Origin: Clostridiaceae bacterium
GTDB lineage: Bacteria; Bacillota; Clostridia; Saccharofermentanales; Fastidiosipilaceae
Assembly (NCBI GenBank): GCA_012800515.1
Contig: JAAZJE010000044.1
Coordinates: 1 to 8,561 of the forward strand
Length of the DNA: 8,561 nt
Direction of reading: 5' to 3'
Shown here one piece after another: positions 1 through 5,598 of this stretch (the stretch's first letter is position 1; each line of letters starts with the position of its first letter). The position numbers and the translations under genes are program-made. A model generated the notes under the pieces. It was not told the origin of the DNA and searched no databases. It saw nothing but the letters and a program-made list of their open reading frames with translations.

Positions 1-6
1 CAATGT

Positions 7-135
7 CCCTTGCCCGGGGTCGGTTGCGGGTTCTGTGCGATGTGGCCCATGAACCCTGTCAGGTCCGGAAGGAAGCAGCAGTAAGTGGCAACCCACAGGT
101 GCTGCAGGTCAATCTGCTCCGGCTCCGAGCAAGGG
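7..135 (+). ncRNA. ffs: Signal recognition particle RNA (4.5S/small SRP type)
   Basis: This is the RNA core of the signal recognition particle, which with Ffh targets nascent membrane and secreted proteins to the translocon. The conserved apical domain is visible around 55-93, with GTCAGGTCC, a GGAA tetraloop, then GGAAGCAGCAG; this is the Ffh-binding part. The ends pair: CCCTTGC at 7-13 with GCAAGGG at 129-135, and the pairing can continue with AT/GT pairs out to about positions 2 and 140. Inside this, CGGGGTCGG (14-23 region) pairs with CCGGCTCCG near 119-127. The paired length fits the small SRP RNA. A longer form with an Alu domain, starting left of the window, cannot be excluded. It lies just upstream of dnaX, as the equivalent gene does in Bacillus. 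Confidence 0.93.
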
Positions 136-186
136 ATATTCTACAGACCCGATGTCATCCCGACAAAAGAACGGAGGAGACAACAA

Positions 187-1950
187 ATGAGCGGACAGGC
201 CTTATACCGTACTTTTCGCCCCCTGGACTTTGATGCGGTCGTTGGTCAGGATCACATTGTGCGTACTCTGCGTCAGGCCGTGATCTCTCGCCAGGTCGGT
301 CACGCCTACCTTTTCTCCGGCACCCGCGGCACCGGCAAAACCACTCTGGCAAAAATCCTCGCCCGCGCCGTCAACTGCCCCGACGAAGCAAACGGAAACC
401 CCTGCAATGTCTGCCGCACCTGCCGCGGCATTTTGAACGGTTCGCTCCTGGATGTGCTTGAACTCGACGCCGCCTCAAACAACAGCGTTGACACGATCCG
501 CCGGCTCTGCGATGAGGTTGTCTACGTCCCCGCCGTGGCGCGCTATAAGGTCTACATCATTGACGAAGCCCACATGCTCTCAACCGGCGCCTTCAACGCC
601 CTGCTCAAGACACTTGAAGAGCCGCCCGCTCACGTCATCTTCATTCTCGCCACGACAGACCCGCAGCGTCTCCCGGCGACCATCATTTCTCGTTGCCAGC
701 GTTTCAACTTCCACCGCATTCCGGTTCAGCTGATCTTCACTCATCTCGAATATATCTGCCGCAATACCGGCATTGCCTACACGCCCGAGGCTCTTCTTAC
801 CATTGCCAAATTAGCCGCCGGCGCCATGCGCGACGCGATCAGCCTGCTTGATCAATGCCGGGTCAGCTACCCAGATGGTTTCACGCATGAGGACGTTCTC
901 AGCCTCACCGGCATGGTACACGACGATTTCATGGCGAATTTTATTTGCGCACTACTCAACAACGATCTGACCGCCGTCCTGCGTCTTATCGACACTCTCA
1001 TGGTCGCCGGTCACGAACCGCAGCGCTTCGTCCAGGATCTCGTCCGCAGCTTCCGCGACTGCCTGATCAGCCGTTTTTCCGCCGATCTCGACAATCTGCT
1101 CACCGAGACCAGCCTCCGCTCCGACCAGGCCATGGCCATTGCCCGACAGACCCACCCCGATCTGCTCCTCTACTGGATCCGTGCCCTCTCCGCCCTCCAG
1201 ACCGAACTGCGCCAGGCTGCCGAGGCCCGTATAACCCTCGAAACCCAACTGATTCGCCACATGGCCGCTCAGCCCCCGGAGCTATTGCCCCGCTCCCCCG
1301 TCACCTGTCCTACAGTCGTAGCCGCGACAACGTCTTCCGCCGACTCTGTTCTCATTAAGCCGACCGTACCCACTACTGCGCCCGAACATGCGGCGGAGCC
1401 AGAGCCCGAGCCCGAGCCCGTGCCTGAGCCTGAGCCGGAGCCCGAGCCGCAGCCCGTGCCCGAACCCAAACCCGCGTCTGAGCCTGAGCCGGAGCCCAAA
1501 CCCGAACCGGAGCCTGAGCCCGTGCCGGAGCCGGAGCCCGAACCGACACCCGAACCGACGACAATACACCGAAAAATGCTCGCCGCCTGCGACGAGCTCG
1601 GCCACGGAATGTTGAGCTTCTTCACCTCGACCGCCAAGCCGTCCATAGACGGAAATGAATTCCGTCTGAAGATAAGCAATTCAAATGCGATGGGCATGTT
1701 GAACGAATCCGCCAACCTGAAAATACTGCAATACTGCCTGGATCAAGCCACCGATTCCGCCGGATTTAATCTACGGATCATCGAGCCGGATAAAAACACG
1801 GACAAGGCCTCCAATCTGACGACGCCAACCGAGCCAACCCCACCCCCGCCCGCATCCGCACCGAACGACAGTACCGACTGGCGCGACAAAGCACGTAAGC
1901 TCCTTGAAGAGCATGACATGGAGTTGGAACCGCCGGATCCGATCGGCTAG
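187..1950 (+). CDS. dnaX: DNA polymerase III subunit gamma/tau (clamp loader)
   Basis: DnaX is the ATPase of the replicative clamp loader. It opens the beta clamp and, as tau, ties polymerase to helicase. The product is 587 residues. The N-terminus MSGQALYRTFRP is typical of the family. Walker A GTRGTGKT lies at 45-52, zinc ligands Cys64/73/76/79, Walker B DEAH at 126-129, the sensor-type ATTDP at 155-159 and the SRC motif with its arginine finger at 168-170. The AAA+ and clamp-loader domains run to about residue 365. They are followed by a Pro/Ala/Thr linker, a striking Glu-Pro repeat (404-457), a small folded domain (about 460-535) and a tail. The reading frame is open upstream to 85, inside the SRP RNA. 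ATG 187 is chosen because GGAGGAG lies at 173-179 and the family homology begins there. No clear A-rich frameshift signal for a separate gamma form was seen. Confidence 0.97.
   Translation: MSGQALYRTFRPLDFDAVVGQDHIVRTLRQAVISRQVGHAYLFSGTRGTGKTTLAKILARAVNCPDEANGNPCNVCRTCRGILNGSLLDVLELDAASNNSVDTIRRLCDEVVYVPAVARYKVYIIDEAHMLSTGAFNALLKTLEEPPAHVIFILATTDPQRLPATIISRCQRFNFHRIPVQLIFTHLEYICRNTGIAYTPEALLTIAKLAAGAMRDAISLLDQCRVSYPDGFTHEDVLSLTGMVHDDFMANFICALLNNDLTAVLRLIDTLMVAGHEPQRFVQDLVRSFRDCLISRFSADLDNLLTETSLRSDQAMAIARQTHPDLLLYWIRALSALQTELRQAAEARITLETQLIRHMAAQPPELLPRSPVTCPTVVAATTSSADSVLIKPTVPTTAPEHAAEPEPEPEPVPEPEPEPEPQPVPEPKPASEPEPEPKPEPEPEPVPEPEPEPTPEPTTIHRKMLAACDELGHGMLSFFTSTAKPSIDGNEFRLKISNSNAMGMLNESANLKILQYCLDQATDSAGFNLRIIEPDKNTDKASNLTTPTEPTPPPPASAPNDSTDWRDKARKLLEEHDMELEPPDPIG
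1396..1557 (+). repeat. Glu-Pro codon repeat within dnaX
   Basis: This 162-base stretch is an almost unbroken alternation of Glu and Pro codons (GAG/GAA with CCC/CCG/CCT), varied by occasional Val, Gln, Lys, Ala, Ser or Thr in place of Glu. It encodes residues 404-457 of DnaX, between the clamp-loader region and the C-terminal domain. Synonymous codons are mixed, so the repeat has diverged at the DNA level while the dipeptide pattern is kept. Such a segment is expected to be an extended, acidic, unfolded linker. The reverse strand shows a Gly-Ser open frame here that is only a shadow of this repeat. Confidence 0.9.
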
Positions 1951-1986
1951 CGAAACGTAAAGACTGATGAAAGTAAAGGGAAAATT

Positions 1987-2595
1987 ATGACCGGATATCC
2001 GCCGCCGATCGCGGCCCTGATTGCTCAACTGGGAAGCCTGCCGACAATCGGCAACAAATCCGCCCAGCGCCTGGCTTTTCACCTGTTATCAATACCCGAA
2101 GACGAGGCTGTTGCCGTAGCGCAGGCTATCATAGACGCGCGCGAACAGATTCACCTCTGCTCGATCTGTTGCAACCTGACCGACTCCGACCCCTGCTCCA
2201 TTTGCGCCGACTCGGAGCGCGATCCGCATATGATCTGCGTAGTGGAGAGCCCGGTCGATGTCCTGGCAATCGAGCGAACCAATGACTATCGGGGTCGTTA
2301 TCACGTACTCCACGGGGCGATTTCGCCCTTGCGCGGAGTGAGCCCGGATCAGATTCGTTTGCGTGAACTTTTCCGACGTCTGCAGGTCGAGGTCGAGGTT
2401 CAGGAAGTCATTTTGGCCAATAATGCCACACCCGAAGGCGAAGCAACCGCACTTTATATAGCCCGAGTACTTAGCCCGGCCGGCATCAAAACAACCCGCA
2501 TAGCCAGCGGTCTGCCTGTCGGTGCAAGTCTTGAATATGCCGATGAAACAACGTTGAGCAAAGCAATAGAGGGACGTTCGGAAATCCTACTCTGA
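1987..2595 (+). CDS. recR: Recombination mediator protein RecR
   Basis: RecR works with RecO (and RecF) to load RecA on SSB-coated single-stranded DNA during gap repair. The 202-residue length is normal for the family. The parts appear in order. A helix-hairpin-helix region (LGSLPTIGNKSAQRLAFHLL) lies at about 15-34. A Cys4 zinc finger has Cys58, Cys61, Cys70 and Cys73. A TOPRIM domain starts at VVESPVDVLAIE (85-96) and includes HVLHGAISPLRGVSP (107-120). The conserved GLPVGASLEYAD comes near 175-186. AAAGGG at 1975-1980 precedes the ATG by 6 nt. The gene follows dnaX after 36 bases, so the two are probably co-transcribed. The small ybaB/yaaK gene normally found between them is missing. Confidence 0.97.
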   Translation: MTGYPPPIAALIAQLGSLPTIGNKSAQRLAFHLLSIPEDEAVAVAQAIIDAREQIHLCSICCNLTDSDPCSICADSERDPHMICVVESPVDVLAIERTNDYRGRYHVLHGAISPLRGVSPDQIRLRELFRRLQVEVEVQEVILANNATPEGEATALYIARVLSPAGIKTTRIASGLPVGASLEYADETTLSKAIEGRSEILL

Positions 2596-2623
2596 CACGT
2601 CAAACCAAAAACAACTGTATCGC

Positions 2624-3625
2624 CTAAATGCGACCGGCGGCGCTGATTGAGCGCCCCAATTCCGAATTGCGGGCGACCGTAATTGTATTGCGGCGGCGAA
2701 GTATTTGGATAACAAAGGCTACTACGCCGAGAATCAAACCGACAAATATCACGCCCAGATAAATCAGACTGGCATTTTTATCATCCAAATCGACTAAGTA
2801 AGGCAAAATACCGCCGACAAAATTAAAAAGCATATGCGCCAGAATAGGAATCAAAACCGATTCGCTGAACACATATAAGTATCCGAAATAAACACCGGCA
2901 ACGAATGTATACACTCCCTGGTAGACATTGCCGTGCACAACGGCGAAGATCAAGCCGGTCAGCAGAATCGCCGCCCATTTCGGCATGGCCGCCTTTAATT
3001 CGGAGAGAATTATTCCCCTAAATAACAATTCCTCTGCAATCGGCACCAGAATAACCAGGCTGATGATCTGCACAAACATCCCGCTGCGAGGCACAAAGGC
3101 CGTCTCGATCAAGGTCATATAATCGCTCAACACCTTATCCCAAAAGGCGAAGTGCTCGGCCAACGACGTTACCAACAGGTCCCAAACCAGACTGACCCCT
3201 ATGAGTACGGGAACGCTACCGATCGCCGCCAGCAGATCGATGGCGCGCGGCGACCGGGTAAAAACATACGGAATCGCCCGACGGCGACAACGTTTCAGCA
3301 AAACAATAAACATCACTATCTGTATAATCGCCGCAAAAATACTAATGTGGATGCTGTAGCGACTGATTATCCGCATAATGTCCGCCACGTAGATGCCCTC
3401 ACGGAAAAGTATGGCCATAAACGCCCAGACAACCAGAAAAGTCGAAATATAGTAGAGCGCAATTCCCAAAAGCGGAATCATCAGCGTGCCGGCGTTGAAG
3501 GATCGCGGATTGGCATTCAAATCAACGTAATTACCGTCCAGCCAATCCGTCAGGCTGCGATCAAGGCGCACCGGTTCGGACATATCCTGAATCAGCTTCT
3601 TCTTGCGGATTTCTGGTGAACTCAT
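2624..3625 (-). CDS. CPBP-family intramembrane metalloprotease (CAAX-protease-like)
   Basis: The 333-residue protein has several hydrophobic membrane segments (about 46-72, 93-110, 131-153, 183-197, 217-231, 237-254, 257-275 and 287-309). It carries the three motifs of the CPBP/Abi (Rce1-like) family: EELLFRG at 198-204, the FAVVHGN motif with His231, and LAHMLFNF with His264 and Asn268. All expected catalytic Glu and His residues are present, so it is probably an active membrane protease. Its substrate is unknown. Bacterial members act in peptide maturation, immunity to bacteriocins or anchoring, and nothing here chooses between these. The start is supported by AAGGAG at 3631-3636. It follows the small DUF1292-like gene by 43 bases and is probably its operon partner. 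It converges on recR. Confidence 0.9.
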   Translation of the reverse strand: MSSPEIRKKKLIQDMSEPVRLDRSLTDWLDGNYVDLNANPRSFNAGTLMIPLLGIALYYISTFLVVWAFMAILFREGIYVADIMRIISRYSIHISIFAAIIQIVMFIVLLKRCRRRAIPYVFTRSPRAIDLLAAIGSVPVLIGVSLVWDLLVTSLAEHFAFWDKVLSDYMTLIETAFVPRSGMFVQIISLVILVPIAEELLFRGIILSELKAAMPKWAAILLTGLIFAVVHGNVYQGVYTFVAGVYFGYLYVFSESVLIPILAHMLFNFVGGILPYLVDLDDKNASLIYLGVIFVGLILGVVAFVIQILRRRNTITVARNSELGRSISAAGRI

Positions 3626-3668
3626 CGTCTCTCCTTAAACAAACTCATACGTGATGCGGATACCCGAC

Positions 3669-4019
3669 TCAATCAAGCGAGACGGAGATATTACCCTGCT
3701 CCACATCGCGCAGATACGTTTCGGTATATTGGTCATAGAACTTGTCAAAAACCCGCCGCAAGAGACGCCGACTCCGGACCGCCTCATAAAGCAGCTCGCC
3801 CGTCCGGACATCGCTCACAACCCGTAAAATTGTCAGGCGCGGGCGATTGTCCCGCCCCGTATATGCATCCGAGAAAACCGTATAAACATCATCCTCATAC
3901 TCGCACTGTCCGATCGGTAGAAGATAATACTCATCACCGTTATGGGTATCTTCCAGAACCGAGAGCAGGTTATCATCGCGTTCGAAAGCTCCTATAAATT
4001 TTGCCTCACGTCGTCTCAT
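3669..4019 (-). CDS. DUF1292-like small protein
   Basis: This 116-residue protein has no known enzymatic role. Its middle matches the DUF1292 pattern: a strand ending in LEDTHNGDEYYLLPIGQCEY, then EDDVYTVFSD, a hydrophobic TILRVVSD strand, and a helical end LLRRVFDKFYDQYTET (86-101). It differs from usual members in a basic N-terminus (MRRREAKF) and an Arg-rich stretch VRSRRLLRR (81-89), where typical members are acidic. The ATG has only a weak GAG-type ribosome site (about 4031-4033). It lies between a second, highly acidic DUF1292 gene upstream and a membrane protease downstream, all on the same strand. The charge contrast with its neighbour is noted, but no interaction can be shown from sequence. 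Family assignment is by pattern only. Confidence 0.78.
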   Translation of the reverse strand: MRRREAKFIGAFERDDNLLSVLEDTHNGDEYYLLPIGQCEYEDDVYTVFSDAYTGRDNRPRLTILRVVSDVRTGELLYEAVRSRRLLRRVFDKFYDQYTETYLRDVEQGNISVSLD

Positions 4020-4056
4020 CTCATCAAGTTCTCGTTAATCTCGCGTCGCGACTCCG

Positions 4057-4084
4057 ATCATGACAAAGCACCTCCGCCCGTCAA
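4057..4084 (-). promoter_or_regulatory. Possible promoter for the DUF1292-like/CPBP pair
   Basis: On the minus strand TTGACG (4079-4084) is followed after 16 bases by CATGAT (4057-4062). That is five of six matches at -35 and four of six at -10. The predicted start would lie about 30 bases before the ATG at 4019. The 173-base gap (4020-4192) holds no gene I can support. A second weak candidate, TATAAA at 4157-4162 with a poor -35, is also there. No convincing terminator for the upstream gene was seen, so read-through is equally possible. Confidence 0.3.
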
Positions 4085-4192
4085 CACGCCGCACCTTCCG
4101 AAGCGACGTGAAAATAAGCGAAGGTGATCCGTTTATGCCCCGTGAAAGCGGAGGCGTTTATAAAACCGGACAGGCCCACTCCGAAAGAAGCG

Positions 4193-4729
4193 TTAATCCT
4201 CGTCCCATTCCTCATCATCGTCCGAATCGTCCGAGAAGTCGTCCTCTTCGAAGTCGGCGTCATCGTCATCGTCAAAGTCGTCTTCGGACTCCAACTCCCA
4301 ATCGATGTCGTCATCATCCCAATCTTCATCATCATCGTCGTCCATGTCGAGGTCGTCCCATTCGTCGTCGGACTCCGCCGATATCTCGCAAAGACGATCA
4401 TATTCTTCGCTTACCGCTTCGAACTCGTCATCTTCCAAAGAAACAAAGCCCTCGCTGCCGTCTTCCATATCGGCCACACGGACGAAGTAGCAATCCGCTT
4501 CTTTATCCAGAGACATCAGTACGCAATAGACCTCTCCGTTGAACTCAAAATCGTCGACGATCTGGAATTCAAAGACTTCACCGGAATCTACGTCCTCCAT
4601 AGTTACAACATAGTCGTCCTGCAGGTCGTCAAATATCCGCTGATGATCGTGAGCATCGTCAGCACCGCCATCGCTGCCGGCTCCGTCCGCCGCCCAAAGT
4701 CCATAAGCTGCAAAGTTTAGTCTAAGCAT
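4193..4729 (-). CDS. DUF1292 protein with long Asp/Glu-rich tail
   Basis: The 178-residue product has a DUF1292 core at about 38-115 (DDYVVTMEDVDSGEVFEFQI, then DFEFNGEVYCVLMSLD, YFVRVADMEDGSEGFVSL and DDEFEAVSEEYDRL). The function of DUF1292 is unknown. The gene commonly follows ireB and ruvX in Bacillota, as it does here. The last 58 residues (121-178) are unusual: by my count 43 are Asp or Glu, none are basic, and Trp or Phe residues are spread through them. An upstream in-frame TTG exists at 4738. ATG 4729 is preferred because AGAGGAG (4739-4745) ends 9 bases before it, whereas that site abuts the TTG directly. Its own strong promoter lies just upstream. The acidic tail recalls that of RNA polymerase delta subunit, but no homology is claimed. 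Confidence 0.88.
   Translation of the reverse strand: MLRLNFAAYGLWAADGAGSDGGADDAHDHQRIFDDLQDDYVVTMEDVDSGEVFEFQIVDDFEFNGEVYCVLMSLDKEADCYFVRVADMEDGSEGFVSLEDDEFEAVSEEYDRLCEISAESDDEWDDLDMDDDDDEDWDDDDIDWELESEDDFDDDDDADFEEDDFSDDSDDDEEWDED
4196..4369 (-). repeat. GAY-codon-rich tract encoding the acidic tail
   Basis: This is a 174-base stretch dominated on the minus strand by GAC, GAT and GAG codons. It reads on the + strand as runs of TCATCATCG-type triplets. It encodes the 58-residue acidic tail of the DUF1292 protein. GAC and GAT are mixed, so this is a degenerate rather than exact triplet repeat. The long + strand frames crossing this region are its shadows. Confidence 0.8.
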
Positions 4730-4757
4730 ATTCCTCAACTCCTCTTACCTCTCGGTA

Positions 4758-4772
4758 TTCACGTTAGGTGAA
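4758..4772. promoter_or_regulatory. Inverted repeat overlapping promoter start (putative operator)
   Basis: TTCAC and GTGAA form a perfect 5-bp inverted repeat separated by 5 bases (TTCACGTTAGGTGAA). The arms can be read further as GGTATTCAC on the left and, on the opposite strand, GGTATAATTCAC on the right, with a 3-base difference. The repeat begins at the last base of the -10 box and covers the predicted transcription start near 4765. A bound repressor there would block the promoter. No regulator is identified. Confidence 0.4.
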
Positions 4773-4800
4773 TTATACCACCAAACGTGTTATGACTCCA
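4772..4800 (-). promoter_or_regulatory. Extended -10 promoter of the acidic DUF1292 gene
   Basis: On the minus strand a perfect TATAAT (4772-4777) is preceded by TGG, giving the extended -10 form TGnTATAAT. A weak -35-like TGGAGT lies 17 bases further upstream (4795-4800), overlapping the approach to the ruvX stop region. The predicted start is near 4765, giving a leader of about 35 bases before ATG 4729. This suggests the gene can be expressed separately from ireB-ruvX. Confidence 0.65.
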
Positions 4801-4804
4801 TCCG

Positions 4805-5257
4805 TTAGCGTTTTTCCCCGTCATTACGACGATTCAGATAATCCTGGAGAATAATCTCCGCCGCTACCTGATCGATCACCGCCCGCCGACCCTTGCCCTT
4901 GTGCTTGCGTCCGGGTGCGTCACTTAAGGTTCGTTCAGCCAGGACACTCGTGTAGCGTTCATCAATGAACTGCGGTTCGATTCCCGTTGCCTCGGCAAGC
5001 AAAGCGGCAAAAGCACGCACTTCTACCGCCATTTCCGACGGTTGCCCATCTGTCCGGCGCGGCAGACCCAAAACAATCGCCATTACCTGCTCTTCCCGAA
5101 CAATCGCGGCGATCTCCGTCACACTCTCCCGAGTCTCCTCGTCGCTCCGCCGCCGGTGAATAGTCCGGAATCCGCGCGCCAAGGTCCCGGTAGGATCACT
5201 GATCGCCAACCCGATCCGCACCCGGCCGAAATCGATCCCCAGGTGCTTATTATTCAC
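4805..5257 (-). CDS. ruvX: RuvX/YqgF-family RNase H-fold nuclease
   Basis: This is a YqgF/RuvX homologue, described in bacteria as a Holliday-junction resolvase-like or pre-16S rRNA processing nuclease. From the GTG start the product has 150 residues. Family motifs are present: GIDFGRVRIG (7-16, Asp9), LGLPRRTDG (63-71), IDERYTS (98-104, Glu100), a Lys/Gly-rich KHKGKGRR and IDQVAAEIILQDYL (128-141, Asp129). Asp9, Glu100 and Asp129 would form the metal-binding site. The frame is open to a TTG at 5275 with no ribosome site. GTG 5257 has GGAGG at 5261-5265, close but usable, and places the start just before the conserved core. It overlaps the ireB stop by 8 bases, which implies translational coupling. 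The TTG start (156 residues) remains possible. Confidence 0.92.
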   Translation of the reverse strand: MNNKHLGIDFGRVRIGLAISDPTGTLARGFRTIHRRRSDEETRESVTEIAAIVREEQVMAIVLGLPRRTDGQPSEMAVEVRAFAALLAEATGIEPQFIDERYTSVLAERTLSDAPGRKHKGKGRRAVIDQVAAEIILQDYLNRRNDGEKR

Positions 5258-5525
5258 GATCCTCCGGCTGCTCAATGCTGTTGTTGATATAATCCTGAAT
5301 AATTACCTCCAGCAACTCATAGCGTTCCATCTGCCGGATAACTCCCCGCGCTCCTTCATAGTTCGTGATGTACGTGGGATCATCAGAGAGAAAGTAGCCG
5401 ACCAGTTGACTGACCGGATCATAGCCCTTCTCACGCAAGGCACGCAAAACGACACCGATAATCCGCCTCGCCTCGCGATCCTTCTCAGGCTTAATCTGAA
5501 ATCTGGTTGTTTCCGTATCTTTCAT
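5250..5525 (-). CDS. ireB: IreB-family regulatory phosphoprotein (DUF965/UPF0297)
   Basis: The 91-residue protein matches the IreB family throughout: TTRFQIKPEKDREARRII, then LREKGYDPVSQLVGYFLSDDPTYITNYEGAR and IRQMERYELLEVIIQDYI. In Enterococcus faecalis IreB is a substrate of the membrane Ser/Thr kinase IreK, phosphorylated on N-terminal threonines, and it tunes cephalosporin resistance. Thr4, Thr6 and Thr7 are available here. The kinase is not in the window. The start is fixed by AAGGGG at 5533-5538, 7 bases before ATG. The gene heads the ireB-ruvX pair, overlapping ruvX. It has its own promoter and a palindromic operator-like site upstream. Length and order are standard for Bacillota. Confidence 0.95.
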   Translation of the reverse strand: MKDTETTRFQIKPEKDREARRIIGVVLRALREKGYDPVSQLVGYFLSDDPTYITNYEGARGVIRQMERYELLEVIIQDYINNSIEQPEDRE

Positions 5526-5550
5526 TTCGCGTCCCCTTAGCTCTGCTGTT

Positions 5551-5562
5551 GAAAGCGCTTTC
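5551..5562. promoter_or_regulatory. cre-like palindrome at the ireB transcription start
   Basis: GAAAGCGCTTTC is a perfect 12-bp palindrome. With the preceding T it reads TGAAAGCGCTTTCG on the + strand, matching the CcpA catabolite-responsive element consensus TGWAANCGNTNWCA at all but the final base. It sits between the ireB ribosome site and its -10 box and overlaps the predicted start near 5560, a typical repressor position. Other LacI-family regulators bind similar centres, so CcpA is inferred and not shown. Confidence 0.5.
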
Positions 5563-5566
5563 GGTT

Positions 5567-5598
5567 ATTCTAGCACATCGCCTCACTGAAAGTGTCAA
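5567..5598 (-). promoter_or_regulatory. Putative ireB promoter (extended -10)
   Basis: On the minus strand TAGAAT (5567-5572) is preceded by TGC, forming an extended -10 element that includes the mtaB stop codon. A perfect TTGACA lies upstream at 5593-5598, but the spacing is 20 bases, longer than usual, so the extended -10 may be the main determinant. The predicted start is near 5560. ireB may be transcribed from here as well as by read-through from mtaB. Confidence 0.5.

Noticed and set aside
85..186. N-terminal extension of dnaX to an upstream ATG
   Set aside because: It would lie inside the SRP RNA; family homology and the ribosome site both point to ATG 187.
952..1260. Minus-strand frame of 102 residues inside dnaX
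   Set aside because: No ribosome site or family pattern; it is a shadow of the GC-rich dnaX coding sequence.
1269..1715. Long minus-strand frame encoding a Gly-Ser repeat protein
   Set aside because: It is the reverse-strand reading of the Glu-Pro repeat in dnaX and has no family features.
1786..1800. A-rich run (ATAAAAAC) as a DnaX programmed frameshift site
   Set aside because: It does not form the required X-XXY-YYZ heptamer in frame and lies after the linker and the C-terminal domain; no supporting stem was seen.
2639..2655. Perfect 6-bp hairpin GGCGCT-GATTG-AGCGCC at the end of the CPBP gene as a terminator
   Set aside because: It lies inside the coding sequence and no T run follows directly on either strand; the nearest T-rich stretch is nearly 30 bases away.
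4150..4192. Short CGGA/TCCG stem followed by GTTTTA downstream of the acidic DUF1292 gene
   Set aside because: The stem is only 4 bp and the T run is interrupted, so it does not support a terminator call.
4060..4720. Long + strand frames opposite the acidic DUF1292 gene (His/Arg-rich and Val/Ile-rich)
   Set aside because: They mirror the GAC/GAT codon tract of the real minus-strand gene, which has a recognised family core, ribosome site and promoter.
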